A stretch of 64,000 bases of DNA, from NCBI GenBank assembly GCA_030549205.1, contig JAUKTV010000013.1:124001-188000 (forward strand), read 5' to 3'. The notes beneath the pieces are model-generated. The model did no database searches. It saw only the letters and a list, made by a program, of their open reading frames with translations, and was not told the DNA's origin. Positions 21,354-32,439 of this stretch are shown here, piece after piece; the stretch's first letter is position 1; each line of letters starts with the position of its first letter. The position numbers were made by a program, and so were the translations under genes. This stretch comes from Apiosordaria backusii (Eukaryota; Ascomycota; Sordariomycetes; Sordariales; Lasiosphaeriaceae).

Positions 21354-22572
21354 TTACACCACCTGGAAGTGGATCCCACAAACAATGGACCCACCCTCGG
21401 GAGTCCGTCGTGGCTTCCTCCACGGAGCCGGCGGACAGAGTCGCAGCCCCTCATTAATCACGGCGTTGAGATAAGGTAAGTCTTTCAAGTTCTCCAGCTT
21501 CATCTCATTCGGGCTTGAATAGTGATCACGAATCTCCTTTGTGAGAATAGCCAATTTACCCGGATTCTGGACCAGGTAGTTCAAGATGCCACACAACGTG
21601 GTGGCCGTGGTCTCGCTGCCCGCGACGGTCAGCTCCATAAATGTCGAGTTGACAGTATCCATGGTGAGTTCTTCTAGTCCCTCAGTTTCCATCTGCTTTA
21701 TGACGTGTGACATGATATCAGATCGTGTTGACTCCAAATTGAGTCGGCGGTCAACCTTGTCTGAAATGACCCGAACGTGGTCAAGCACCTTTCTCTTCAA
21801 TTTCGCCGGGTTAGATGCTCGAGGGTCGATTCAAGGACAGGGTAAAAGCGAGCCGAAGCAAAAAAAGCCTGAACTTTTGGCGTATTTGTAAGGAGTGCAA
21901 TCCAAGAGTGATATTGAGATGTCTGAAGACAGTCAAAAGACTCTCCGAATGCCAGATCGCCAAGCATCTCAAATGTAGCAAAGTTGATCCACGGAACAAC
22001 GTCTATCTTGACACCCTGCCTGTCGTTTGTGCCAGATGTGACAATATCCCGAAGCCGGCCAATAAGTAACGTGGTGTATCGTTGCAAGATTGGCTCTTGA
22101 CCTCGGAGGGCTGATGTTGTGAATGCCGGTGCGACCAGTCTTCGAACCCGGCCATGTAGATTGAGGTCAACTATGTTAATGATACCCTGGGCCAGTAAGC
22201 CCGGGATAGACCACCGACTATCCTTGGGCAATGGTGGTGTCCGGCCTGGCTGAAGTATTTCTGCCCAGGCATCCGGTGTCGTGAAGGATAGCTCGCTTGG
22301 GGCGACACGAACAATGGGCCCGTACTGTTGATGCTGCTTTTCGAAGTCCTGGACAATAGTCCCATTCACAAGTGCCCAGACATAGCGCAGTCGAAGTGCT
22401 CCCCAACTCCGCGGACCAGGCACTTTGGCAAGTGGATGGAAGTACAGATTGTAGACTATGCTGAGCATCAACCAGATCTGCTTGATCGGTTAGCAACCAT
22501 ATCACATTGAGACAGGACACGTACCGTGGAAAACAGGATTGAGCCCCCAATAACCACCTGAGATCTCTCCAT
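21354..22572 (-). pseudogene. Cytochrome P450 (CYP65/TRI11-like), truncated and frameshifted
   Basis: Exon 1 is 22572-22525 (16 codons of hydrophobic anchor) and exon 2 starts at 22480 after a 44-bp intron (GTACGT donor, GCTAACC branch point). The protein then has the proline-rich hinge K-V-P-G-P-R-S-W, Y-G-P-I-V-R-V-A-P-S-E-L-S typical of fungal CYP65-like enzymes, helix I with A-G-S-E-T-T-A-T-T, and the ExxR motif in N-E-G-L-R. A frameshift of about 1 nt lies near 21810 between E-H-L and P-A-K-L-K-R-K. The reading stops at 21354 just after P-E-G-G-S-I-V-C-G. The meander and the heme-binding cysteine loop are missing, replaced by the AT-rich block, so it cannot bind heme. It was probably an ER-bound oxygenase of a secondary-metabolite pathway together with the TRI14-like neighbour. 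Confidence 0.85.
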
Positions 22573-23112
22573 CCCCGAGATCAACGCCGATATTTCGAAT
22601 GGCATTCCTGGCAAGAATTGAGGTCCACCGCTTGGATTCGAGAAAGAAACGATACCTGTGACCGATCTCGTTTGTATTCGCCAATGGCTCGTCCTATATA
22701 CATCCTGCTGTTGTTGCCCATCCCTGACCCGATGATTTCGAGCATGGCAGATGCGCGAAGATACGCGGTTCCTTCGGTTCTGTCAATCTTGGTAAGAAAC
22801 ACTTGTATTGGCTGTGCGCATGATACCAGTCCCATTCTGGCTGCCCACGTAAGCAACGCAAGGCCCATGGATGGTGATACTGGTAATTCCTTCGAAAGTA
22901 CGTGACAAGCTTGAAGCAGAATTCCAAGTTCTGGGGCAAAGTTGCGTCTAATTAACCTAAAACTTAGCGGGCCCAAGGTGGGATGAGTCGGGAAGGAGCC
23001 AATGGCCAAGCTGCTCATCGCTCCTTCCATGTCAAGAGACATCCGAAGATGGTACCGTCAGTGCATCCCTTCGGAACCCTCCTGAGCAAGCCTGTCCGCT
23101 GTGTTCTATCTC
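22573..23112. other. Intergenic with one unassigned ORF
   Basis: About 540 bp between the TRI14-like gene and the P450 pseudogene. An ATG-initiated frame of 153 codons (23042 to 22581, minus strand) fills most of it, but matches no family I know and shows no signal peptide or domain. It probably overlaps the P450 promoter. A real small gene cannot be excluded. Confidence 0.3.
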
Positions 23113-24277
23113 TTATTTCCGGTTCAACAACCCCTCCACTTGATCAGTGATGTCAGGAAAGGGGAACAGGGTTCGATTTCCCGCCACCATTCCCGGGATG
23201 AAAGGATCCACGTTTCCAATCACCATGTACAACGAATTGCTCCCCATCTGCACAGGAGCCACCACCGCACCATCAATCACCAGCCCACCCAGCGTCGCAG
23301 GCTTCGGAATTGTCCCCAAATTCTCCGCCTTCCTCCACGTCCCGTCCTTGCTCCGCAGCACCTGAATCCCCAGAAACAAGTCCGCAACCAACAGCACGCT
23401 CCCCCCATACTTTGGCGGCAAATAAATCGCATCCAAATTCAGATGCAACCCCTCCGGCGACAGCGGCACATTCACCGGCCTTCCCCTCTCCTCTCTCAAA
23501 TCAAATCGATACAACCTCCCATCCCCATCACTCGCCAGCATGATATCCGTCCCCTTCACCACCGCCAACCCGCTATACCCCTTCCTCGTCGTTGGCGACA
23601 AAGGCTGATGCAAATACCACTCTGTAAGTTCCCTCCCGTTCTTATCCACCCGTATAATAACCCCAGGGTACGTCCCCACGATATACGTGTTCCCCCTGTT
23701 GTCATGCTCGACATCCTGAAACCCGCCGTACCTGTCCCGAGAAATATCCGTCATATTCCTCGCCCAGAGAACCTTCTTTTTCTGTGGGTCATACTTCATG
23801 ATTTGGCGCTCACCCGTGATGTCCGCCCCGCCTGTCGCCCAAGGGTTGCCAGAGTTGGACAAGATGGAAATCAGCCCCGAGTAAGGGTCGCGGGCAACGC
23901 CCCCGATGTGAGCTAGGGTGAGGGAGATTCCGGGGAAGGAGAGGACGTCGAGGATTTTGTCTTTGTAGGGGTCGTAGATGCCTACGGTTGCGTTCCAGAG
24001 GGAGCTGCCGCAAGTGTCAATTCCTTTGCCAGGAGTGCATAGCTACAACGACATGAAGATCTTACCCAATCCAGAGAACACATCTCTCCTCGTCCCAGTC
24101 GGCATTCTCGGGGTATAGTTGAAAGTAATCGACGATGAAGCTGCCTCTGTGAAGCGGTGGGCATTCTTTCTTGTTGTCCCCACGAGGCACCAAGTTGAAA
24201 AACTCAGGTGTGTCATGTGCTTGGATGCCGGTGCTGAAAACAGCCAGCAGGCCCAAAAGAGAGGTGAGCTGGACCAT
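23113..24277 (-). CDS. Secreted TRI14-like beta-propeller protein
   Basis: A 367-aa protein from exons 24277-24066 and 24004-23113, with a 61-bp intron (GTAAGA donor, TTGACA branch point, GGCAG acceptor). Residues 1-20 look like a signal peptide. The rest fits the TRI14 (trichothecene cluster protein 14) type, with F-I-V-D-Y-F-Q-L-Y-P-E-N-A-D near the N-terminus, G-G-F-Q-D-V-E-H-D-N-R-G-N-T in the middle and Y-L-P-P-K-Y-G-G-S-V-L-L-V later. These are spaced as in TolB/SMP-30-like six-bladed propellers. In Fusarium TRI14 is a cluster gene linked to virulence, and homologues occur in many other clusters. It is intact here while the adjacent TRI11-like P450 is destroyed. Assignment rests on motif recall; the function is not established. 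Confidence 0.72.
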
Positions 24278-25069
24278 GTCTGGGAGGTTAATTACTTCCG
24301 AGAACAATCGGACATTGACAACAAATGGAAGACCTTGACCTTGAGCGAGCTATATACATCTCCCCAGCTCTTTTTCGCCCTGACCAAAACGGCAACTCGT
24401 GTTCGATTCTTTCCAACCCCATCCCGATGATTTTTTTTGACACCAAAAGCAGTAGTCCAGGCCCAGAAAAAAAAAGGGGGGGTTGTGGCATGGTAGCGAT
24501 CATGCGGGGGGCTTGCATTCCTGGCCCTTGGTTGGACCTCACTTGCATAAGAGTAGGTACTGACTCGGTGCTTACATACATTTATTGGTTTTTCTCGCAG
24601 TGGCCCCTCAGTGAGATCATCATGTTGGGTGAGAAGTTTCGACGCGATTGGCACTGCGATGTAACGCTAAAAACGGGTGACGGACGCGGTTGGGTTGCCA
24701 AAAGCAAAGTTCCCAACTGCCTGGCCTAGGGCTTTATTGAATGTCTTCGGGACATAGATTGGCGAGCCGAACTAGAGACATGGAAGGTGACTGAGAATAG
24801 CACATTTAAAACTATTTGTCAGCAAAATCGACAGGCAAGATGTTGAACAACCGTGGTGGTCATTGAAACTATTTACTACTGTTTTTGTACAATCAATCTA
24901 ACCATTTTTCGATCTTCGGTGTTATTGTCCACCATCCCAGAAACCATCCTCTTCACAAAGTGCCTTTGGCCCATGAACCAAAATCATACAAAGCTAGCTA
25001 CCCATTTCCTCCATTCATTTCTCAAAGTGATTTCCATTCCCATACCCTCCATTTCCCATCTGACGCTCC
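24278..25069. other. Intergenic, no gene seen
   Basis: About 790 bp between two minus-strand genes. It holds the promoter of the TRI14-like gene and the 3' flank of the VIT/vWA gene. An 8-A/6-G homopolymer stretch lies near 24468-24482. Confidence 0.45.
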
Positions 25070-28000
25070 TCATAGCAACTGCTTAGCCTTCTCAACGAAC
25101 CCATCCACATCCACTCCCTGGCCCTGAAGCCAATCCCTAGCCTTCTCCGCCAGCATCTCCCACTCGTCCTTCCTCTCGCTCAAATGAACCTCCAAATAAG
25201 CCAGCACCAGCGCCGTGGCAAACACGTCATCACCCTTATCCATCAATCCCAGACCACCAACCTTGGATGACACCGTCTGCTTGTCCAGCCCCAGCACCGC
25301 CAGCAAATCATCACTCCCAGCCCACTGCCCAGTAAACTGCTGCAAAGACACAATCCTCTCAAGGTTGTCGACGGCAGGGGCAGCAGGCGCGGAAAACAAC
25401 GACGCAATCCCCTTCTTGGGCATGCTAACCTCCCGTCTCACTGTCCCAAAGTCGTCATCGCTGTCCTCGTCGGGAAGGGGCTCACAAGCCGCCTCTTGCA
25501 TCTCCGTTTCGTACTGCGCCAACAGCTCGGAGGTAATGACAACCGTCGGGCCTTTGTCAGCACTGGGGGCGGGGGTCCATCGATAAGGGGCAGTTGCGGC
25601 GGATGCAAGGGCAGGTGCTCCGAAAGGTGAGCTTCCTCCCAATCCAAACGGAGATGATCCCGAGGATGCCGGGGCGTTACCAAAAAGCCCTCCCCCTGAT
25701 GTTGACGACGAGGATCCGAACACTGATTGCTTTTGTTGCTGGGGCACTGAGGCCCCGAAGAGTCCACCGGGGGCTGGGGCGGGGGGTGGTGCAGGTGCGC
25801 TCGCTCGGAAAGGCCCACCTCCGCCGAATCCAAATACCGATCCCGAAGGTGCCGGTGGGGGAGGTGCTGGTGCAGCGCCGAAAAGTCCCCCTCCTGTTGT
25901 TGATGAGGATCCGAAAAGTCCACCGGTTGCTGGCTGTGAGGCTCCAGAGAGTCCACCAGATGTCGAAGATTTCCTCGGCACTACTCCAAAAAGTCCACCT
26001 GCGTTTGAAGGAGGTTGCGGTGCGCCGAAGCTGGTGGCTGCCATAGCCTGCGGCTGTGCGCCAACCCCACCAAAATTGAATGGAAGAGCCATTCTTGCTC
26101 TGGGTTGTCCCCTGGAAAAGGATTTTGCCTGGACTTGTGCTCCACCAAAGAATGCCGGTGCTGCCGACCCCTCTGATAGAGGGGGTGTATGTTTTACTTC
26201 CGACACCTTCACCTCTTCACCCTCCTCCACCGCCACAAAACTGCACCACTTGCCTCCAACCTGGTAAGTGACTCCTAGCCGAACAGCCTCACGCTCGACC
26301 ATGTCAGAAAAGCGCCCAGAGTACTTGGCTTGGAGGCGGCTGCCGTTCTCGTCGTTCGAGTCTTTGGCGTGGTAGATCCAGCCGCGGCCTTCCTCGAGCT
26401 CCTTGACTGCCTTGCGGGCTGCGAGCTGATGAATAGTCTCACCTGGCTCGCTAAGGATAGTAACCGGGATCTCGAGTTCGAGGGGCCCGCTAGGGCAAGT
26501 GCCACGAAGGACAACCGATTTGGGTGTCTTGCGGCTGGCTTCAGGCGACAGAAGCAAGTAGACCGATGTTCGGGAGAATGGGAACAGGGAAGGAATGACG
26601 AAGGGGGCCTGGAGAATCTTTGGTTCGGGAACCTTGGGAACGTGAGAGTATTTCCCGCCAGCAGAGGTGTCGAGCTCGGCATTGACGATCTCGGTGTCAA
26701 CGTCAACCACCTCATCAAAGAGAGAAATAGGCTTCTTGGGCGCTTTCTCAGCTGCTGCCGTCTCCGACATAGGCTCGGGCACATCGATAACAAGAGCATC
26801 TTGGACCTTCTCGACAAGCTCGAAATCGTCTTCAGCCTCAGTCGCGGAGCCCGAATCTTCCTTCCCGTACTTGATCTCAAGAGTGTAGTCCTTCACATGT
26901 GGTGACAGCGAAGCCTTGAGCATCCTTACAACCTTGCTGTTCATGTTTTCGTCATCCGACACCGACTGCGAAAAGCCGTTACCAGCTTGAGCGATGCCTT
27001 CGATGAGGGCATGGCTCACGTTGTTGCCGATACCCAGAGAAAAAACACGAATGGCGCCTTCACTCTTCGCCACGTGCGTGTTGATCATCTCAAAAACTCG
27101 GTTCTGATCCCAAATTTCACCATCAGTCAACATAAACACTTCGAGATCCATGTCCTTGTAGCGTCTTTTGAAAGTGTCCTCCAGGGGCTTGTACATCTCG
27201 GTACCGCCGTAGTTTGCATCAATGCCATCGACATACTGGGTGGCATGTGCCAAACTACTGGCGTCGTAAGTGCGAGAGCCCTCCGGGAACATAAAGTCAA
27301 AATGGGAGCCAAAAGAACAGATATTGAACTTGACACCAAGGGGCAAAGACTTGAGGAAAAGATGCAAAGCGGTTTTGAGGTTTGGAATTCTCTTGCCATC
27401 GCTCATGGATCCAGACCGATCACAGACAAACACAATCTCGGGCTTCGAAGAAGGGAGGTTGAACTTGGGCACAAGAGTCGCCATCAAGGCTCGGTGATTC
27501 GGGATGGTGGGGTGAGTCTCAAGCACAGCGACGGGGTTGGCGGTGTTGGTGGCCACCACATGGAGGATGAAGTCCTTGTCTAGCTCTGCAGTGCCCAACG
27601 AAAGGGTCGCCGAGGCCTTTTGGAGGGACATCTCGACCCCCTTTGCAGCGCCAACCGAAGTGTTGCCAACCGTGACAGCAATGGGATGGGACGGGGACTG
27701 GACACTCTTGATCTGGGAACCATTAGGCATCTCGGCATCGACTGTGATGCTGATACCCTTGGTGACACCGAACTGCACAGACTTGAGCAATTCACCAGGA
27801 TAGTCGCCATATCTCGGGGCAATGCTGGTGGGAATTGTGAAGCGGATTCCGTCCACTTGAGCGTCATGCTTCAGCTCACCCAGGTACGTGATCTCGACCT
27901 GGAGGCTTGCATTGGCTGGAATGTTGCCAACAGTGGTGGTGAAGACGTCGCTGGCCTCAAACGACTGTTCCAGCAGACCGGCGACCTGTCCCTGGGCAAC

Positions 28001-28336
28001 GGCCTTGTTGAAGGTTTCACGGGCCTGGGAGCGTTCCTTGACAACCCCATGAATAACGCGGTCGCCATTGATGGTGCAGACAAAGCCCACAACTGAAACG
28101 CCGTCATACAGGGGGAATGCATATTTCAACTCCTGGACTTGGAACGATGGCGACTGGAAGGTTTGTCTGAGAGTTGTTCGGCTGGTGGAGGAAATGATCG
28201 TGGTGTGGGCGTTGATGGAAAGAGGTGCCAGAAACTGTCGGCCAGGTCTGTCATGAAAGATGTGGTAGAACCCACAGATAGCGTTTGTGGGATGTTCCTG
28301 TCGTCCAAACAATGGTTGGCCTCCAAACAATGACAT
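25070..28336 (-). CDS. VIT and von Willebrand A domain protein with GLFG repeats
   Basis: One uninterrupted frame of 1088 aa with an ATG at 28336. Residues about 10-140 form a VIT domain (vault protein inter-alpha-trypsin), with the Y-A-F-P-L-Y-D-G segment. A vWA domain follows at about 300-480, with an intact metal-binding D-R-S-G-S-M-S motif and a later L-T-D-G-E. Residues about 750-930 are low complexity and rich in Gly, Ser and Pro, with repeated G-G-L-F-G and S-x-F-G units like those of FG-nucleoporins. The C-terminal 100 residues form a helical domain with the S-L-Q-Q-F-T-G-Q-W pattern seen in VWA5A/PARP4-type proteins. Fungal members are cytoplasmic and of unknown role. The motifs are clear; any link to vault-like or nuclear-pore structures is inference. 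Confidence 0.9.
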   Translation of the reverse strand: MSLFGGQPLFGRQEHPTNAICGFYHIFHDRPGRQFLAPLSINAHTTIISSTSRTTLRQTFQSPSFQVQELKYAFPLYDGVSVVGFVCTINGDRVIHGVVKERSQARETFNKAVAQGQVAGLLEQSFEASDVFTTTVGNIPANASLQVEITYLGELKHDAQVDGIRFTIPTSIAPRYGDYPGELLKSVQFGVTKGISITVDAEMPNGSQIKSVQSPSHPIAVTVGNTSVGAAKGVEMSLQKASATLSLGTAELDKDFILHVVATNTANPVAVLETHPTIPNHRALMATLVPKFNLPSSKPEIVFVCDRSGSMSDGKRIPNLKTALHLFLKSLPLGVKFNICSFGSHFDFMFPEGSRTYDASSLAHATQYVDGIDANYGGTEMYKPLEDTFKRRYKDMDLEVFMLTDGEIWDQNRVFEMINTHVAKSEGAIRVFSLGIGNNVSHALIEGIAQAGNGFSQSVSDDENMNSKVVRMLKASLSPHVKDYTLEIKYGKEDSGSATEAEDDFELVEKVQDALVIDVPEPMSETAAAEKAPKKPISLFDEVVDVDTEIVNAELDTSAGGKYSHVPKVPEPKILQAPFVIPSLFPFSRTSVYLLLSPEASRKTPKSVVLRGTCPSGPLELEIPVTILSEPGETIHQLAARKAVKELEEGRGWIYHAKDSNDENGSRLQAKYSGRFSDMVEREAVRLGVTYQVGGKWCSFVAVEEGEEVKVSEVKHTPPLSEGSAAPAFFGGAQVQAKSFSRGQPRARMALPFNFGGVGAQPQAMAATSFGAPQPPSNAGGLFGVVPRKSSTSGGLSGASQPATGGLFGSSSTTGGGLFGAAPAPPPPAPSGSVFGFGGGGPFRASAPAPPPAPAPGGLFGASVPQQQKQSVFGSSSSTSGGGLFGNAPASSGSSPFGLGGSSPFGAPALASAATAPYRWTPAPSADKGPTVVITSELLAQYETEMQEAACEPLPDEDSDDDFGTVRREVSMPKKGIASLFSAPAAPAVDNLERIVSLQQFTGQWAGSDDLLAVLGLDKQTVSSKVGGLGLMDKGDDVFATALVLAYLEVHLSERKDEWEMLAEKARDWLQGQGVDVDGFVEKAKQLL

Positions 28337-29586
28337 GTTGCCGGTTTGAGTTTATATGATCGAAAGACTGTCACTATGAAAGAGCTTCTGTGGAGCCTGA
28401 GTGATCAGTGAGAGGGGGAATCAAGTGATGAGTGTGGTCGATTGACTGTTGGGGTGTGATGATGAGGAAGAGAACTTGGAGAAGTACAAGAGTCGATGTT
28501 AGAAGAAGGAGCCCATCTTATAGACACTGAGTAGGCCTCAGCTCTTGTCTTTCGGTGTCATCTGAACAGTATCCGTACCTAGGCATCTGCGTTCTGATAC
28601 GAAATGAAAGGTTGTTGGTGTCACTGATGGTGGTTGCCTCCGATATCCAAAGCTGACCAATCAGGTGTTGTACGGCAGCTGCGACCCACTCCGCCGCACC
28701 CCCTCGCTCAACTGTGCAAAGGCTCCCCGCATTTTTCACAATGGCGCCAACCTCAGTCAAAGCCATTCTGACACAGCCGCAACGCCTATCACTCCGATAT
28801 TGAGGTTTCGTCACACAGATTCCTTTGTCCTCAATTCTGTAACCCTTTGCGAGATGCGACACCGCAGACAGACAATCAGGAGGAACAGGTCACAAAGTTG
28901 ATGTCGCTCTCGGCTTGCTCGCACTTTTCGCCAATTTGGTGTGGTGGATTGTCACTGATGGTCATTCAGCAGTCTCGGTGACTCATCATGATGAAACCAA
29001 TAGTTTTGCTGCCTATCTCCTGAGGCTGTGACTTGACCATAGTATGCTTACCAATTCAACACTGAAGAAAGGGCAGGCCTTGCTAAGATGGCCAGGTGAC
29101 GTTTCTCAGAGATAAGACTTGTTCACTTTTTGCGCGTAACTTATTTGCATTCAATTGCGGGCCTTTCGGAGATTCCGGTTTTCGGATCCGTGCCAAGCCT
29201 CCGGACACCAGCAAAGGGACGCCTTCCGACAGTCTGCGGCCCGGAACGGGCCGGATGCAGCATGCGATCCGACCGCAGACACATTCAGAGACTGTAAACC
29301 GAGCTGACTTCGCGCCAATGGTGTTTGAAGTTTGGCAAGATGACCCTTCATGTTCGGCTTTTACAGGATGCAGTCACAACTCACAAAGCTTTGCGGTGAC
29401 GTTCACCATTGTGCTTGCGAGCTGCAGGCCCAATTCATTGACAGATGATAGACTATCCGAACATGTTATTCTCAATTCTTGCTTCTCTTGATCTTGAAGT
29501 CTCTGAGTACTGAGATTGAATAATTCCCAGGCATTTGTTCTTGTCATAAAATTCCTGATCCATTCGCAAAGCACATCTCCTGAACC
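28337..29586. other. Divergent intergenic region
   Basis: About 1.25 kb between two outward-facing genes (VIT/vWA on minus, charged protein on plus). No domain-bearing frame was seen, so it probably holds both promoters. Confidence 0.45.
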
Positions 29587-30810
29587 ATGGGCACAGACAA
29601 GAAAAAGTCCGAAGCTGAGCCGCTTCCTCCTGCCTCGAAAGACGGCTCACGATCAAATGATAAAGAGAAATCCTCCTCGAAAAGAACATCCCCCTCAAAA
29701 AATAAGTCCTCCCCTTCAAGCAACAAGACCCTCTCTGAGAATAAACCTCATTCACACAGTGGATCCGCCTCGCCAGCGCAGACCTCCTCAAGAGACAAGC
29801 CAGCTTCACAAGATAGACGATCTCCACCCAAGAAACAATCCCCCCAGGGTGAGGCCTCTCCACAAGAAAAGCCCTCATCACAGGATAAGTCGTCTTTGCG
29901 AGGTAGATCATCGCAGCATCAGAAGACCGGTCGACAGAGCGATGTGAAGAGCGATGAAAAGAAAGGGCAAAGGGTGAGTCAGCAGAGCTACCAGAAGGAC
30001 GACCAGAAGGACGACCAACAGGGCAGTCAGGACGACGATGTGAAGGAAGATCAGGAGAGCGAGCAAAAGGGCGACTGGGAGCAGAATCAAAAGGGCGATG
30101 TGAAGGAGGACTGGGAGGACGATGCGAAGGATGAAGAAGGCGACATGGAGGAGGATCAGGAGGGTGATATGGAGGAGGATCAGGGGAAGGATGTTGAGAA
30201 GCACGACGAGAAAGCCAGCCAACAGCCCTACACTCCTCCCGCCTTATACCCCGACCCAGTCCTCCCCTGGACTTCCACAAAAGGCTTCATCTTCCGTGCC
30301 TTCATCCACGGCGAAATTTCCCCTCACATCATCCACGGCTTCGCCTACGACTGGAGAGGCTACTCAATGCTCACACACGAGCTCTACACCAACGCAGTCT
30401 TCACACTCCAAGACCGCCACCCTGACGCCTTCAAATCTCAAGTCGAGAAGGATCTTTGTGATGTGCTCATTGGTCAAGTGAGGCGGAAGTGCATGGCCTT
30501 CTGCCGGGAGTCCGAATTCGACAAGTACACATGGAGTGTCGAGCTCATTACGACGGGAGTCCAGTGGGAGGGTTTGGACGCTTTAGAAAGACGTTGGAGA
30601 ATGCCTGCCATGTCAGTCATGCCCACACTTTTAAATGACGGGACGATTACGAATTTAGATCATGTGAACCCGACAGAATGGGAGAGCACCTTGCGATTGG
30701 TGCACAGCCGGGGGTATCGCGATACCTTTGTTCTACAGGTCAAGCTGGTAGGCGCTGAGGGGGAAACGGACTCGACACCAGCCGGGGAAGATGAGACGGA
30801 AGAAACGTAG
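29587..30810 (+). CDS. Unknown protein with charged repeat region
   Basis: A single-exon protein of 407 aa. The first 120 residues are Ser/Pro/Lys-rich and disordered. Residues about 120-215 form a low-complexity region of Asp, Glu, Lys and Gln in which units such as Q-K-G-D-x-x-E-D and G-D-M-E-E-D-Q recur. This is visible in the DNA as degenerate repeats around 29990-30215. The last 180 residues are globular, starting near P-W-T-S-T-K-G-F-I-F-R-A-F-I-H-G, with regular hydrophobic patterning and aromatic residues. This C-terminal domain does not match a family I recognise. The protein probably acts in the cytoplasm or nucleus, since no signal peptide or membrane segment is visible. Confidence 0.72.
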   Translation: MGTDKKKSEAEPLPPASKDGSRSNDKEKSSSKRTSPSKNKSSPSSNKTLSENKPHSHSGSASPAQTSSRDKPASQDRRSPPKKQSPQGEASPQEKPSSQDKSSLRGRSSQHQKTGRQSDVKSDEKKGQRVSQQSYQKDDQKDDQQGSQDDDVKEDQESEQKGDWEQNQKGDVKEDWEDDAKDEEGDMEEDQEGDMEEDQGKDVEKHDEKASQQPYTPPALYPDPVLPWTSTKGFIFRAFIHGEISPHIIHGFAYDWRGYSMLTHELYTNAVFTLQDRHPDAFKSQVEKDLCDVLIGQVRRKCMAFCRESEFDKYTWSVELITTGVQWEGLDALERRWRMPAMSVMPTLLNDGTITNLDHVNPTEWESTLRLVHSRGYRDTFVLQVKLVGAEGETDSTPAGEDETEET

Positions 30811-31014
30811 TGCGGGAGGGTATCAAGTGTATATTAGTAATACTATCGTTAGTTTCACCCACCAAGCCGCCCAGCGTGTCCGTGCTTGGTACTCCTAGAC
30901 CATGACTTCGTATGTCCTGTACAGATGGTGTTCCAAGTTGCCGATATGTGAAGGGTCTGAGAAGCTCAGACCTCGTATCCGAGACGCTGAAATCAAGAAG
31001 TTTTTAGTCCATAA

Positions 31015-32339
31015 TCAAGGCTTATGTATCCTCACGCCCTTCAAGAAGTAGTCCTCGATCGGCAGCAGGTTGAGGAGGAGGCCGTTGAACTTCCAGGCAA
31101 GGAGACAGGCAATGGCACCAGCAACCGCGTCCAGAATAAAGTGGTTGGCCGTGGCAACAATGGCAGTAAGGATGATACCAGGATAGATCATTCCAATCGC
31201 AACAATAGCCAGCCTCTTCCATCCAAGTTTCCCAGACCGTCTGAGGGGGACCGTGGCAATGGTAAGTCCGACAAGGAAGGAGTAGCCGAAGTGAAGAGAG
31301 GGCATAGCAGCTATACAAGTTAGCAAATGGCTTCCTTCGAGTAAAAATACTGGGAAAGCTCACCATATTGGTTGCAGAATCGGTTGGTAGTCCACACGCT
31401 GCTGTCACCGTCGGCGCCGTGGACAGTGTCTACAAAGCCATAGCTCTTAGCCTCCTTGGCAAACTCGCCGTTGTAGCCGGGGTCGCTGAGCAGCCTCGGC
31501 GGCATGCAAGGCCAGAAGGTAAAGACAATGAAGGCCAAAAGATTGCAAAAGGCCATGGTTCTTCTTCTCTTCTCGTACAAATCAGGTCCAAACCGGGGAG
31601 CCAGTTTTCTCCAATTTCCGCTGATCGGGCGACCTCCATTCTCCTCCTGAATCTTCTGTCTTGGGCGGGCTGTCGTGACGTAGTAGAGGACGATCAGGTA
31701 AAGAATCGTGCCGGGAATGTGGATGAAGGAGTAGGTCTTGTTCGTCCATCGCATAAGCTGGGGCCGCTGGAGGAACCAGCCCTGCACAGCAGGTTCGATA
31801 AAAATGCCCAATCGCTGTTCCATGTGAATAACCTGGAGGGCATGTTCACGAGCGGTGTCAACAGTAGACTCCTGCAGCGTCACTGCTGTGAAGGCTCTTC
31901 CGAGCTGATAGACCCAATAGATGAGGGCCCAATACCACACCTCGGCCAAAAAGGGAAGACGTTGGAGCACGCGACTAAGCAGTCGGTCCTTGAAGACGGC
32001 GGTATTCGGTGTTGTGACTTCACGCTCCCACTTGAACACCTTCAGCTGGCGTTTCCGCCATGGCGAGGTAGATTCGTCGGTCAGGGTTCTGTCGGAGTCG
32101 ATGCTGGTTTCACTAGCTGGTGATCGTAAAAGACCATTTTCGTCGTCTGTGCTGGGCCGTCCTGATTCCACATCGTCGTAGTCTGGGTCCTTGTCGTACT
32201 CTAGATGTTGCCAGGGCACGGGCCGGGATGATTTGTACGGTGATGGAGAAAAGGTGGCAGACTTGTTGCGGTTGACAATGGTGCCAAACGTCAACAGACT
32301 GACCACGATGAGTGGTTCCAAAATGGCCCCGATAGCCAT
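31015..32339 (-). CDS. PAP2-superfamily membrane protein
   Basis: A 423-aa protein from exons 32339-31364 and 31310-31015, with a 53-bp intron (GTGAGC donor, TGCTAAC branch point). ATG 32339 begins directly at a hydrophobic segment; an in-frame frame extends to 32438 but adds an unlikely leader. At least six membrane helices are visible. PAP2/inositol-phosphoceramide-synthase-like motifs are present: C-M-P-P-R-L-L in the middle, A-A-M-P-S-L-H-F-G-Y across the splice junction (His332) and A-N-H-F-I-L-D (His382, Asp386). The two histidines and the aspartate are the expected phosphotransfer residues. It probably acts on a lipid phosphate in an internal membrane. The region around residues 25-120 is a hydrophilic, Ser/Asp-rich loop. 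The exact lipid is unknown. Confidence 0.82.
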
Positions 32340-32439
32340 TTTGGTGAAAGGACGAAGTGGTTCGAGGTCGGGTGGATCTCGAGAAGCCAAAGGCCAGACA
32401 GACAACAGACAAGCCCAGATGGCTTCAGTTGCGGGCAAA

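Noticed and set aside
22581..23042. 153-codon minus-strand frame between TRI14-like gene and P450
   Set aside because: Has an ATG but no recognisable domain and occupies the expected P450 promoter. Kept only as a note in the intergenic entry.
23101..23916. 271-codon plus-strand frame
   Set aside because: Antisense shadow of the TRI14-like gene, rich in His/Pro/Arg.
31368..32123. 251-codon plus-strand frame
   Set aside because: Antisense shadow of the PAP2-family gene.
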